Below, piece after piece: positions 52,741 to 62,367 of a stretch of 64,000 bases of DNA; positions within the stretch are counted from its first letter, which is position 1, and every line of letters starts with the position of its first letter. Where the stretch lies: contig JAEWVR010000017.1 in NCBI GenBank assembly GCA_023459055.1, positions 62,001-126,000 of the forward strand, read 5' to 3'. The position numbers were made by a program, and so were the translations under genes. The DNA comes from Fibrobacterota bacterium (GTDB lineage: Bacteria; Fibrobacterota; Chitinivibrionia; Chitinivibrionales; Chitinispirillaceae). The notes beneath the pieces were generated by a model, which saw only the letters and a list, made by a program, of their open reading frames with translations, did no database searches and had not been told where the DNA came from.

Positions 52741-53324
52741 AAAAAGAACGATTGATCCGGAAAAACCGAACCCCGACTGTAAAGCTGATCATATGACACA
52801 CTTGACTCTGTCTTACTGGTGGGGAAAATTGAGTAAAATGTATTTTATTATCCCTATTTAAATTTTCTGTTGACTGTTTGCATTATCCAATTCATTATGG
52901 TTTGCAGGTTATTACAAAAATGGTCTGAGGCTCCATAATTATTGTAGAATAAATAAATGTGCCACAAAAAATCCCTTTATTCCCTGTAGGGGAATCACTA
53001 TAATGTTTCCCCTACAGGGAAAGGGGTATGTACTATACATTTTTTACTACAATAATAAATGCTCTACAAGCATTAATTGATTACAATAGCATCATATCCA
53101 AATAATGATTCCAATGCTGGAGTTATGTTGGGTAAAGATCAGAACAGCAGGACGGAGTCAGGTATGGAATATTGTCAACCCTTTGATGGATGCGGGATCA
53201 TTAAAATAAATTTTTAAGAAAGCAGGGAGGTTCCCCCTGCTTTCTTATCAAGGAAATAAATAGAACTAAATATTATTTATAATCCACTGATGGGTTGCTG
53301 TTGTTGCCTTTACAAAATGATTGC
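52741..53324. other. Gap with two perfect hairpins
   Basis: No gene is supported. A 15-bp perfect inverted pair (TTCCCTGTAGGGGAA at 52980-52994 against 53007-53021) has a 12-base loop. A 12-bp perfect pair (AAGAAAGCAGGG at 53216-53227 with 53235-53246) lies between convergent ends and could terminate the minus-strand peptidase gene, though its U-tract is inside the stem. Confidence 0.6.
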
Positions 53325-56084
53325 TCACTGGTAAAATTCCATTTCAGCGATATTTCCGAATCCATCATTTGGAGATACATAACGTATCCAACGATATGCG
53401 GTTGTGTTAGAAATGGTGACAACATTCCATCCGGTTCCAGGTGTTGAGGGTATTGTATACAAATCCACAAAACCGTCGGAATCTGATGAATTTGATCCTT
53501 GAAATTTTCCGCCAACCATTCGTGGTGCAAAACTTGCTCTGGGATAATATCTGATTTGTCTGATTACATTTGCAGTTCCAAGGTCAATACCAGTGTAACC
53601 TCCGTTTGCCTCAGAGAAATCATAGAATGTGCTGATATCACCATCTGTTGCTTTACAGTATTCAGAACCTGCAGCCCATGGTGGAGTTAATCCGAACACT
53701 GTTCCTTTTAATCCATTTCCTCCACCCTGCACGCCGAGGCAAGGATCATCGGATAGTGTAACAGCGTTTGTATATGATGAAAATCCAGCACTATTATACG
53801 CAAGTACGCGGTATTTGAATGTTGTATTCGGGTTGTTTAACCGATCAGTATCAAAAAATTTTGTCTGATTTGCATCAACCCGGCCTACAAATATCCAGTT
53901 ATCCTGATTGAAAGGAGAGCGTACTATTTCAAATCCGGATTCATTGTGAGAATTATCATTCCATCTGAGCGTATCATTTGAGCAAAACCAGGGATTCGTC
54001 GGTGCTATTGGAATGCTTACGTCAGAGTAAACTGAAAGTTCATTTGAGTTTGAACTCTCTCCCGAAGCATCAGACGCTGAAAGCACAAAGTAATAAGTAC
54101 TATCTGCGACGAGATTGGTAGTATTATATGAGGTTCCGGTGAGACCAGTCTCACACCAGGTATAAGGCCCACCTTGAATCGTTGATCGCTTGATTGTGTA
54201 ATAGGTTGCTCCAGGTGATGGTGACCAGGTAATCTTCTGCTGGTTTTCATCTATCTTGTTAGAATAAAGGAGCGTTGGTGCAGGGGGACATGGATTCCCG
54301 ACAACACGGAATTCATACATACTTGCAAAATAATATCCAGGTGCATCTGTAAAGGTTATTCTGACATATCGGGCTGTATCAGAAAAACTATACGTTTGTG
54401 TCTGCGCTGTATTCGTGTTGTAAGTAAGGTTGACTTTGTTTGTCCAGTTCCAATTATCATCAGAAGTCTGGATAATGAAGTCGTAACAATCTCCGCTTCT
54501 ACCAGTAATTTCAAATGCTATTTCACAACCGGAAATTGAAACAAGGCCACCTAAATCAACCTGATACCATTGAGGAAATGATCCTGATGATGCAGCCCAC
54601 CGGGTTGATGTGGAGTTGTCAATTGCATTTGTAATAGTATTACCTGTCTGTACACTACTTGCGGTCGCGTTCCTTCCGGGAGCGATGTTTGTAAATGTAC
54701 TACTTGAATCGACATTTGAGTAGATTGTAGTATCAGAACCATTGAAAGCACGCACACGGTAGAGATATACGCCGTTTTCATAGACACTGTTTACTGTTTG
54801 ACTGGTATTCGCGCCAAGAACAGAAATCAGGGAAAAATTACCGCCGCTTGTTGCTCTTTCGAGTAGGTAACCTGTTTCATTGTAGCTGTTGTCTTCCCAG
54901 GTAACTCTGAACTGTGTTGGAGAGATACTTGTTACGTTAAGATTTGTCGGGGTATACACATCTGGATAATATGTGAAAAGACGAAGAGTTCCAACACCAA
55001 GTAGCGTCATTCCATAATGCCAGCTTATATCAGAAAGACCTACCTGAGTAAACCAGTCTTTAAATGCCTCCCCGAAAGTCGATCCTGATCCCAAAACTTG
55101 ATTGTAAGCATTGAACCGTAGCATGGATCCGGTTTTGGTACTGCCGACAGAGACTAAACCATTATGCCCCCACCCATAGAGTCCGCCCAGGAAATCAGGA
55201 TACGTGTAGCGGGCATTGCTGCAGGCGAACAAATTACTGAAAAGAATGTTTGATTTTGCACCGGTGGATGGCATGTTTAAAAAGTCGGTGTTAGAAAACC
55301 AGTTCATCATCGCATGGCCATTGGGACCGGAATGTTCATAGACATTCGCATATTGATAGCCTTTTCTGAGTTCTCTTGTCCAAATTGATCCGGAATCAAA
55401 TCCCCTGCCAAACTGGACTGTTTCATTTGATGAAAACGAAAGGCCTTCGCCCATCTCAGTTCTCAGACCAGGCCATACATCTGAATCGCCAAATGTTAAA
55501 AGCATGCGTGGTATTGTATACTTACCCGTCAGATGTGAATGCAGCCGTGCAAAATAATCATTGACAATGACATCTTCTGAACCAAGACCGGGAGTTGCGG
55601 CTGGAACGATACGTGATACCCATATTTCCGGAGTTCTCGATCCGAAACCATCTACATGATTATCAAAATAGCCGGTTTTTGCATTACCATTCCATGCGCC
55701 GGCCTGAGCATTATCTTCCCAGGTTCCGTCAAGGTCCATAAAGTAAAGGTCGCATGGAAAGTCTGCATATCCACTTTCCATGAAATCATTCTCTACCTCA
55801 TACATTGCGATTGGGAGATCTCCGACCAGGACAACACCTTCAAGTCCCATGCTTTGAAAATGTCCTCTTATTTCATCACGCAGGCTGACAACTGAACTGG
55901 TAGAATTAAACGTGGTACTGTCAATCCAGACATTAACGGGAATCCTGCTTGTCAGGTCCGTTTTATACTGCATAATTGAAGTACGAACTGATGGATAAAG
56001 ATCTCTGTCGACTATAATGCCCACCTGAGCAAAAAGTGGCAGAATGGCTGTAGTTATAATAAGTAATGACAGGAGCTTTTTCAT
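53325..56084 (-). CDS. Secreted gingipain/caspase-like cysteine peptidase with Fn3 and discoidin modules
   Basis: 919 residues. Signal peptide (KKLLSLLIITTAILPLFA), then a domain resembling clan CD peptidases (C25 gingipain type) over about 20-385 with a candidate dyad His in YEHSGPNGHAMMNWF and Cys in LFSNLFACSNARY, and LVGDLPIAMYEV plus EIWVSRIVP as supporting strands. After it come an Fn3 domain (about 390-470), a discoidin/F5-8C domain (about 475-610), two further Fn3 domains and a final discoidin-like domain (about 785-919). The C-terminal modules would bind glycans. The start follows GGGAGG. Adjacent to the small helical gene at 56085. The catalytic assignment needs structural confirmation. 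Confidence 0.7.
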   Translation of the reverse strand: MKKLLSLLIITTAILPLFAQVGIIVDRDLYPSVRTSIMQYKTDLTSRIPVNVWIDSTTFNSTSSVVSLRDEIRGHFQSMGLEGVVLVGDLPIAMYEVENDFMESGYADFPCDLYFMDLDGTWEDNAQAGAWNGNAKTGYFDNHVDGFGSRTPEIWVSRIVPAATPGLGSEDVIVNDYFARLHSHLTGKYTIPRMLLTFGDSDVWPGLRTEMGEGLSFSSNETVQFGRGFDSGSIWTRELRKGYQYANVYEHSGPNGHAMMNWFSNTDFLNMPSTGAKSNILFSNLFACSNARYTYPDFLGGLYGWGHNGLVSVGSTKTGSMLRFNAYNQVLGSGSTFGEAFKDWFTQVGLSDISWHYGMTLLGVGTLRLFTYYPDVYTPTNLNVTSISPTQFRVTWEDNSYNETGYLLERATSGGNFSLISVLGANTSQTVNSVYENGVYLYRVRAFNGSDTTIYSNVDSSSTFTNIAPGRNATASSVQTGNTITNAIDNSTSTRWAASSGSFPQWYQVDLGGLVSISGCEIAFEITGRSGDCYDFIIQTSDDNWNWTNKVNLTYNTNTAQTQTYSFSDTARYVRITFTDAPGYYFASMYEFRVVGNPCPPAPTLLYSNKIDENQQKITWSPSPGATYYTIKRSTIQGGPYTWCETGLTGTSYNTTNLVADSTYYFVLSASDASGESSNSNELSVYSDVSIPIAPTNPWFCSNDTLRWNDNSHNESGFEIVRSPFNQDNWIFVGRVDANQTKFFDTDRLNNPNTTFKYRVLAYNSAGFSSYTNAVTLSDDPCLGVQGGGNGLKGTVFGLTPPWAAGSEYCKATDGDISTFYDFSEANGGYTGIDLGTANVIRQIRYYPRASFAPRMVGGKFQGSNSSDSDGFVDLYTIPSTPGTGWNVVTISNTTAYRWIRYVSPNDGFGNIAEMEFYQ

Positions 56085-56783
56085 TTACTTCCTCCCTTCA
56101 GAAATACTGGTCTCAATGTCAAGAGCTAGCTTGACATTTGATTCTATTTCCGAGTAGATAATCGGATTGACTTTGTTTATTTTGTAATCGTGTATTTTTT
56201 CTTCGAATTTGTCGCGGAATTGCTTTAAGGATGATACAAATGAGGGATCTGCAGTTTGTCTTATTGTTTGTAAAATAGCTGTTGCAATATGATCACCATT
56301 ACTATTCTCAAGCAAGGAAATGATAAAACGGTCAGATGCGGTGCTTCGGTTTAATCCCATCGCCCGAATGATAGATATCTTTACTCTTTCTGCATATCCA
56401 TCATAGTGCTGTTCTGCATTATTGTACATATCAATCAATGATTCATCCAATCCATTGATTTTAAGTGCGCCGGTACAATTGACAGCTTCAGAAACAATAG
56501 TTGCATCTTTGTCTTTCAGGGCTGTTTTTATTGTGGCAATGTCCTGGACTGAAACAACTGGAGCTGCAACTGATCTTAAGGCTGGCGTAGTTTGTTTCGT
56601 GCTGGTGTTTTTTTGTTGAGCACAAATCTCTCTAAGAATCTGTTTCTTTTCAAATGCATTTTCAGTTTTTTGATACTTTTCTGACAATGATTCAGAGGCC
56701 TGCAATGGCAGATTTACGACAGTAATAATACTCCCTAAAACCGCAATAGAGATGTGTCGTCTGATATGTTTTTTTAGAATCAT
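56085..56783 (-). CDS. Secreted HEAT-like helical protein, partner of the peptidase
   Basis: 232 residues from ATG 56783 (AAAGG six bases upstream; the frame extends to 56852 without an SD). Signal peptide (KKHIRRHISIAVLGSIITVVNLPLQA), then alternating helices with HEAT-like spacing (DIATIKTALKDKDATIVSEAVNCTGALKINGLDESLIDMYNNAEQHYDGYAERVKISIIRAMG). The stop lies directly before the ATG of the peptidase gene, so they form an operon. No family recognised. A helper, inhibitor or chaperone of the peptidase is an inference from position alone. Confidence 0.55.
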   Translation of the reverse strand: MILKKHIRRHISIAVLGSIITVVNLPLQASESLSEKYQKTENAFEKKQILREICAQQKNTSTKQTTPALRSVAAPVVSVQDIATIKTALKDKDATIVSEAVNCTGALKINGLDESLIDMYNNAEQHYDGYAERVKISIIRAMGLNRSTASDRFIISLLENSNGDHIATAILQTIRQTADPSFVSSLKQFRDKFEEKIHDYKINKVNPIIYSEIESNVKLALDIETSISEGRK

Positions 56784-57711
56784 ACCATACCTTTCTTTTG
56801 AATGTAGTGACTGATTAGAATTGTAACAACCGGAATAATTTGAATAAATCATCTGAATTATAAAACAGATGGCATCAATTATTTTTTCACTGAATAAATT
56901 GGATTATGAAAATATAACCTTCTATTTGCGGTTCTAAAAAGGGACTGATCTTTTCGCAAATAGTCAGGATTTTTAAAATCCACTTTTCAAAAATGGAATT
57001 AACTTAAAACATATCGCCTCCTTCTGGAAAATGGAAATAATCTCAAATCAATAATAATGACACAGTTCTGTAATTACAAATAATTAGGGCGGATAATTTT
57101 TACAATATGCAACTGTGGTGACTTACCTATCCAGTAGTATCAGCTGATTGCTTCAGGGATCAATTCCAAGCAAAACGGAATAATTGTGATCTTCTTTACC
57201 TGAAGGTGTGCCGGTATAGTTCCACGACCATATACAATGTGGTTCTTTGTCAATATATTGTTTTGTAATAAATACCAATTGTTGTGAGTATCAGATTATG
57301 ACCCGATACAACAAGGCAATCCTGTGTTAATGTTTTCATATATAGGTAATATAAATGATTGGTACCTTTTAGTAAAGAAAATAATTTCATTTATTTTACA
57401 AAAAGGGGTAGCCACTAAATACAATGCTCACAAAATGGGAAAATTTGAACATATGGTATCTCCTCCATATAAATTTCATATGGAAAAATTATGGTAAAAG
57501 TGCGTTATAAAGCAGATTTAACCACATTTAAATCTGTATTACATGTTTTAATCCTGTTTTCCGGAGTGATCCCGGGTGCATGACCGGAAGCACAAGTGTC
57601 TTTGCTGCAGTATGTTAAGCGCTTATATAATGTAAGATTGGTTAACGGTAAGCGAATAATATCATGATTCAGGTGAATTTTGCTATTATAATGTATAACA
57701 AAGCTGCATCT
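56784..57711. other. Long AT-rich gap without supportable genes
   Basis: 930 bases upstream of the helical protein gene and downstream of the phosphatase-family gene. Several partial dyads around ATATGG/CCATAT are visible between 57440 and 57495. No ORF with an SD and coding-like composition was found. Confidence 0.5.
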
Positions 57712-58725
57712 TCAGTACGTTTTTGTAAATGTATGGAGTATCGCACCGGTAACCTGATCAATCCGCTCCACTTCGGTAAAAAAAGGTGCATCAGGGCCGA
57801 TGGCAATCAGTGGAACTTTGTTTACCGTATGCGACCCTGTGGTCAGATCCTCGATGTTGCCATGGTCGCTGCAGACAAGCAGTGTCGCGTTACTATCAAG
57901 TGAGGCAAGTGTCGATTCAAGCATAAGGTCGATTTTGTCAAGTAGATGGGTTGTCTCAAACAAATCGGCATTATGGCCGCAGAGATCGGATGCAAAGCTT
58001 TCGTACAGGGTAAATGCATGCGTGCTGGTGATCTGTGCAAGATGTTTTCCGGCATCTGACGGTGATACCGGGGTGATATGTTCTATGAGCGGAACCAGAT
58101 GATCACGTGTTATGTCCCAGTACACCGCATTATTATTCCGTAAATCATCAGTCATTCGAAATGGAAGATTCGCTGCAAGCACGCAGTGTGTGGTGACACT
58201 ATGCGCATATTTCCGGCGTGCCGCTTTTTCGAAATAGGTATCGGTATAGGCATTGGCAAATGTTGCCGTGAGCCCCAGGTCGGTAATCTGTTTCAGGATC
58301 GACTTTGATTGAATAAGTGTCACCAGTTCGGGATTTGGAAATGCAGGGAGATGATACCCCAGATGTTTAGGCGCGTTAATACCGGTCAGCAATGATGTCT
58401 GTCCGGTGGCGCTTTGCGGAATGCCATCAACACCCAGACAGGCATCAATGCCTTTCAGTAAACATCCGGGTTTATTGACAAACACATTTTCAGTAAGCTT
58501 CACACCTACATGTTTTTCAAACCGTGGCAGTCCATGTACAAAAAGAGGATTAGTATGGTCGGCCCGTCCAAGACCAAATCCATCAAGAAAGATAAGAAGA
58601 ATATGGCTGGAAGGAGATTGAGGCTGAGACTGAGGTTGAGGTTGAGACTGAGATTGAGGTTGAGGTTGAGACTGAGGTTGAGGTTGAGAACCCATCCTGT
58701 TTATGTCGTTATTTGTAAATGTCAT
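57712..58725 (-). CDS. Alkaline-phosphatase-superfamily metalloenzyme with repeat-derived N-terminal tract
   Basis: 337 residues from ATG 58725 (GAGGG 11 bases upstream; a GTG at 58737 sits too close). Core motifs: HILLIFLDGFGLG (metal-binding Asp), PQSATGQTSLLTG (nucleophile Ser/Thr), the NNNAVYWD region and LLVCSDHGNIED (metal ligands), as in phosphopentomutase/phosphoglycerate mutase-like enzymes, but shorter than those, so the substrate is uncertain. Odd: residues about 13-37 are a run of Gln-Pro and Gln-Ser pairs encoded by the hexamer repeat at 58615-58689, so the true ancestral start may be just after it. Confidence 0.75.
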   Translation of the reverse strand: MTFTNNDINRMGSQPQPQSQPQPQSQSQPQPQSQPQSPSSHILLIFLDGFGLGRADHTNPLFVHGLPRFEKHVGVKLTENVFVNKPGCLLKGIDACLGVDGIPQSATGQTSLLTGINAPKHLGYHLPAFPNPELVTLIQSKSILKQITDLGLTATFANAYTDTYFEKAARRKYAHSVTTHCVLAANLPFRMTDDLRNNNAVYWDITRDHLVPLIEHITPVSPSDAGKHLAQITSTHAFTLYESFASDLCGHNADLFETTHLLDKIDLMLESTLASLDSNATLLVCSDHGNIEDLTTGSHTVNKVPLIAIGPDAPFFTEVERIDQVTGAILHTFTKTY

Positions 58726-58778
58726 TGTGTAAAACACCCTCTCTTTTCTTCCTCAATCTTAACCTCAACCTTAACCTT
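58615..58778. repeat. Hexanucleotide-repeat hairpin overlapping a reading frame
   Basis: 58615-58689 consists of GAGGTT/GAGACT/GAGATT units. 58750-58778 has the complementary CCTCAA/CTTAAC units. The arms enclose the start of the phosphatase-family gene. Same architecture as 33114-33209. Confidence 0.75.
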
Positions 58779-58796
58779 CCTGCTCCCTGCTACTTG

Positions 58797-59759
58797 CTAC
58801 TTCCTCAGCATATCAATTACTTTCGCGTTTTGTAACGACTCTTCGAGCGGAAGGAGCCAGGATGGTTTTCCGAGCACTGCATTTGCAAAGTTTTCGATTT
58901 CAAGCAGAAACCGGTCACTTTCATTCACTGCGACTTCTCTGGTGCCATTATCGGTAATGACCGTAATGGAGCCTTTTGTCCCGTCAAAGGTAGCCGGAAT
59001 TTCCAGTATACCCTTTTTTCCGGTAATTCGTGTATGCATCTCAAAAAAAGCGTTGAATCCGCAGTTGACAGTTGCAATAACCCCGCTCCTGTATTTCAGT
59101 ACGCCGGTGAACTGTATGTCGACACCATGTTCGGATATGTACTCGGTTTTTACCGATTCCGGGATATCATTCATGATCATACCGAGAAAGTTTACAGGAT
59201 AGCAGCCCACATCATAGAGTGATCCGCCGCCAAGTTCGCTATGCAGCCTGATTGCACCGGCGCTGTCAAGCATGAAACGGAATGTGGAGTGAATCTGTAC
59301 AATGTCGCCGATTACCTTACTGTTAATAAGTTCTGTAACCTTTTTAATGCGGTCAGTGTACCGGTACATAAACGCTTCCATGCATAGTTTATTGTACTTG
59401 TTTGATGCATTAATCACGTCGGTGCATTCATCGGCGTTAAGGCTCAGTGGTTTTTCGCACAATACATGTTTTCCTTTTTCCATTGCCCGTATCGCCCACT
59501 CTTTATGTAAAGAGTTCGGTAACGGTATATAAACTGCATCAATGTTGTTATTGTCAAGAAGCTCTTCATAAGAGCTGTGATACGTAGTGCATTTAAACTG
59601 ATCCCGGTAACTATCAATTTTAGAACTATCTCTTGTCGCAATTGCTTCAAGCGATGCATTTGATGACTTGAGAATTGCCGGGATCAGTTTTTGTACTGCT
59701 ATCCGGGCAAGACCAAGAATACCAAAACGGACACGGGGGATATTTGAACTGTTGTTCAT
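58797..59759 (-). CDS. Gfo/Idh/MocA-family oxidoreductase
   Basis: 320 residues. N-terminal Rossmann domain (RFGILGLARIAVQKLIPAILKSS, IDAVYIPLPNSLHKEWAIRAMEKGKHVLCEKPLSLNADE with the EKP motif at about residues 99-101) and the C-terminal beta-sheet substrate domain (GGGSLYDVGCYPVNFLGMI). NAD(P)-dependent oxidation or reduction of a sugar or sugar-derived substrate. Odd: the GLARIA loop replaces the usual GxGxxG. Repeats flank it on both sides (58750 and 59797). No neighbour pins down the substrate. Confidence 0.85.
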   Translation of the reverse strand: MNNSSNIPRVRFGILGLARIAVQKLIPAILKSSNASLEAIATRDSSKIDSYRDQFKCTTYHSSYEELLDNNNIDAVYIPLPNSLHKEWAIRAMEKGKHVLCEKPLSLNADECTDVINASNKYNKLCMEAFMYRYTDRIKKVTELINSKVIGDIVQIHSTFRFMLDSAGAIRLHSELGGGSLYDVGCYPVNFLGMIMNDIPESVKTEYISEHGVDIQFTGVLKYRSGVIATVNCGFNAFFEMHTRITGKKGILEIPATFDGTKGSITVITDNGTREVAVNESDRFLLEIENFANAVLGKPSWLLPLEESLQNAKVIDMLRK

Positions 59760-59796
59760 TTGTTGTACCTCAATTCGTTAATTTGTTTACAGGAAT

Positions 59797-59899
59797 GCCT
59801 CACCCCCCCGGCCCCCTCTCCGCATGCGTAGAGGGGGAGCAGGAAATTTGTAGTATCTCCCCCTCTATCACTTGTGGAGAGGGGGCCGGGGGGTGAGGC
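59797..59899. repeat. GC-rich nested hairpin repeat, 103 bp
   Basis: Outer arms GCCTCACC... and ...GGTGAGGC pair over about 24 bases with one extra C. An inner stem (TAGAGGGGGAG/CTCCCCCTCTA) lies within. It occupies the gap between two minus-strand genes. Such C-run repeats are common in assemblies of many genomes and act as terminator-like stems here. Confidence 0.75.
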
Positions 59900-59905
59900 C
59901 TCTTC

Positions 59906-60622
59906 TTAATCCTTTGTTTTCTTAAATCCTGCCGGAATCTCGTAAATGCCTTCCGGTGCTGCTTTTTCTGATATTTCGATCAGCTCTTCCGAAGATTTTA
60001 ATTCATTGCCCATAACTTTGGATACCGATTCTGAAAAAACGGGAAAACCTTTGATTTTCTGGAATTCCTTAATCATCTCACCGAATCCGGGCATTACTGC
60101 TGATGCGAAGTTTTTCATTTTAGCGTATGCATCATAGTCTACATTTATGTCGGTACTGTTCCAGCTTACAGTTTCTACGGAGGTCATAGGCATGATTGAT
60201 GAAATCAGGTATTTGGTGCAGTTCCATTTACCGATCTGTTTTGTTTCGGTTGTTGGTGTTACTGTGGCTGAAACGTTCATCATCTTGTCCATTCCAGGAA
60301 GACCGGCCATTTCATTTTTAACGCTGTTAGCCATTATCGCAAGAGAATCAAGATTAAGTTCGGAATATTTTTTCTTTTTTTTATAAATCACCCACAGAAC
60401 TTTTTTGTCAAGTCGAATGATTGATACGGTATCTTTGTCGGGATTAAGGCACATTTTGTCATTACTTGACCACATGATAGATTGCTCATCCTGGGCAGGC
60501 ATAGTCTTCCCCATCATTTTAAAAGCATCAGTGTGTTTTTTCTGAACAAGATAATTATCGGCAGAGGCAGCGATTGCAACAGTGAGTGCAATCAGTGATG
60601 AGAGTAACAGGGCTTTTTTCAT
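59906..60622 (-). CDS. Secreted DUF4412-like protein
   Basis: 238 residues from ATG 60622 (GGAG six bases upstream; the longer frame to 60670 has no SD). Signal peptide KKALLLSSLIALTVAIAASA. The rest fits the DUF4412 style: DAFKMMGKTMPAQDEQSIMWSSNDKMCL, a basic KKKKKYSELNL tract, TETKQIGKWNCTKYLIS, and a C-terminal EEIIEISEKAAPEGIYEIPAGFKK. Probably periplasmic or outer-membrane-associated; function unknown. Confidence 0.55.
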   Translation of the reverse strand: MKKALLLSSLIALTVAIAASADNYLVQKKHTDAFKMMGKTMPAQDEQSIMWSSNDKMCLNPDKDTVSIIRLDKKVLWVIYKKKKKYSELNLDSLAIMANSVKNEMAGLPGMDKMMNVSATVTPTTETKQIGKWNCTKYLISSIMPMTSVETVSWNSTDINVDYDAYAKMKNFASAVMPGFGEMIKEFQKIKGFPVFSESVSKVMGNELKSSEELIEISEKAAPEGIYEIPAGFKKTKD

Positions 60623-60776
60623 GAAAACTCCTTGAATAAATGATGTGTGTAGTGAGATATTATACTGCAATGGGGATTACATCCCTCATTGTCTTAACAA
60701 GACAGATATGGTATTATACTCTAATTTACAATGAATGTAAAGAACTGGTATCATTGCAGACATACCTCTGACAAGA

Positions 60777-61592
60777 CTATCTTCGTTTACGATAAAATAC
60801 CTTTTTTACACCATACGAAATACCATAGGCACAACATGCGAACATGATTATTGTTGCACCTGCAGTCAGGTCAAGGAAGTACGCTGCAAGAATTCCCCCG
60901 GCAGTAAAAACACATCCGAGCAGGACCGACCAGATCATCATACGCTGTAAATTATTCGTGAACAGTTCTGCAATGGAGGCTGGTATGGTGAAAAGTGCTA
61001 TAACTAGGATAAGTCCAACAGCTTTAATTAAAAGCACCACGGTTAACGCAACCATGCAGAGAATCATATAGTAAAAAAAACGTACCGGAATTCCCCGTAT
61101 TGATGCAAACTCCGGATCATAGGACATTGCGAGAATCTCTTTAAAGAAGAAACAGATCAGGGCTATTACACAGATGTCAAGAACTGCCATCCATAGAAGA
61201 GTGTTGCCTGATACTGCCATAATTGATCCGAACAGATAACTCATCAGGTCGGTAAAATAGCCAGGTGTCAGATCAATAAGGATAATTCCGATCGCCATTC
61301 CTGCCGCCCATACAACACCAATAATTGTATCGGCACGCTCTTTCTGATTACGGGAGATAAAACCTATCAGTAACGATGACGCAAGCGAAAAGGGAATCGT
61401 TCCTGCCATCGGTGACCATCCAAGAAAGGCCGAAAGGCCCAATCCTCCATATGCTGCGTGCGCTACACCGCCGGCGATAAATGATAACCGGTTGACAACA
61501 ACAAGGGTACCGACAATACCTGATGCAATGCTGACCAGTAGTGATGCAATCAGGGCATTACGGATGAATTCAAATGAAAACAGTTCAATCAT
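60777..61592 (-). CDS. znuB: Zinc/manganese ABC importer permease
   Basis: 271 residues, eight to nine membrane helices, ABC-3 family. Seen: FIRNALIASLLVSIASGIVGTLVVVNRLSFIAGGVAHAAYGGLGLSAFLG with the family signature, DTIIGVVWAAGMAIGIILI, and ALFTIPASIAELFTNNLQRMM. It forms the metal channel of the importer encoded with the two genes that follow. It starts eight bases inside the ATPase gene, so translation is coupled. Confidence 0.9.
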   Translation of the reverse strand: MIELFSFEFIRNALIASLLVSIASGIVGTLVVVNRLSFIAGGVAHAAYGGLGLSAFLGWSPMAGTIPFSLASSLLIGFISRNQKERADTIIGVVWAAGMAIGIILIDLTPGYFTDLMSYLFGSIMAVSGNTLLWMAVLDICVIALICFFFKEILAMSYDPEFASIRGIPVRFFYYMILCMVALTVVLLIKAVGLILVIALFTIPASIAELFTNNLQRMMIWSVLLGCVFTAGGILAAYFLDLTAGATIIMFACCAYGISYGVKKVFYRKRR

Positions 61593-62367
61593 GGCAATCC
61601 TTGCAGTTGTGATGACTCTGGAAAACCCTGTGTGGAAGACCGTGTGCGATTATATCAACAGTACAACCAAAGGTATCAGTAACACTCTGTTCGTCAAGTT
61701 TTCCGTCAGGGTGGTAATGCAGGTGTTTATTAACACAGGCAACCGACTTGATATACTTTGACATGATACCGATATTATGTGTCACAAGAACGATCGTTGT
61801 TCCGGTGTTGTTAATATCGACAAGATGCTGATAAATTTCATCCTCTCCGGTTGCATCAACGCTTGCCGTGGGCTCATCAAGGAATAAAATTGATGGATTG
61901 GAAACGAGCGCTCTGGACAGGAGAACCTTCTGACGCTGGCCACCGGATAGTTCTGCTATTTTTCTTTTCCGGAATGGAAGCAGTCCAAGTTTGTCAAGTA
62001 TTGCATCCGCCTGCCCGTGCTGCTGTTTTGTAAATGGACGCCAGAACCCCTTTGATGTTGTCAGGCCGGTCATGACAACATCATGAACAATAATCGGAAA
62101 CTCCTTGTTCACATTAGTTTCCTGTGGAACATAGCCGGCGTTGTGACGGGTTCTGAGAGGTGAATCACCAAGGAGAAGAACCTTTCCCTGTACCGGATGT
62201 AACATTCCAAGGATCAGGCGAAGCAGTGTTGTCTTGCCTCCGCCGTTAGGGCCGATAATACCAAGGAAATCACCTGCCTGGACAGAAAAAGAAACGTTAC
62301 GTATCGCAAGATCGGATGTATATCCAAAGTTAACATTGTTAAGTTCGATTACTGTATTATTTGTCAT
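61585..62367 (-). CDS. znuC: Zinc/manganese ABC importer ATPase
   Basis: 260 residues. Walker A GPNGGGKTTLLR at residues about 38-49, signature LSGGQRQKVLLSRAL, Walker B PSILFLDEPTASVD, switch His in IVLVTHNIGIMSKY. The C-terminus carries several His and Cys (HLHYHPDGK, HGLPHRVFQSHHNCKDCHD), which may hold or sense metal. Overlaps its neighbours by 11 and 8 bases. Confidence 0.9.
   Translation of the reverse strand: MTNNTVIELNNVNFGYTSDLAIRNVSFSVQAGDFLGIIGPNGGGKTTLLRLILGMLHPVQGKVLLLGDSPLRTRHNAGYVPQETNVNKEFPIIVHDVVMTGLTTSKGFWRPFTKQQHGQADAILDKLGLLPFRKRKIAELSGGQRQKVLLSRALVSNPSILFLDEPTASVDATGEDEIYQHLVDINNTGTTIVLVTHNIGIMSKYIKSVACVNKHLHYHPDGKLDEQSVTDTFGCTVDIIAHGLPHRVFQSHHNCKDCHD

Noticed and set aside
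58510..59202. 230-codon plus-strand ORF with a long Arg-Leu repeat tract
   Set aside because: It is the reverse reading of the hexanucleotide repeat plus the antisense of the phosphatase-family and oxidoreductase genes. The low-complexity tract is an artefact of the repeat.
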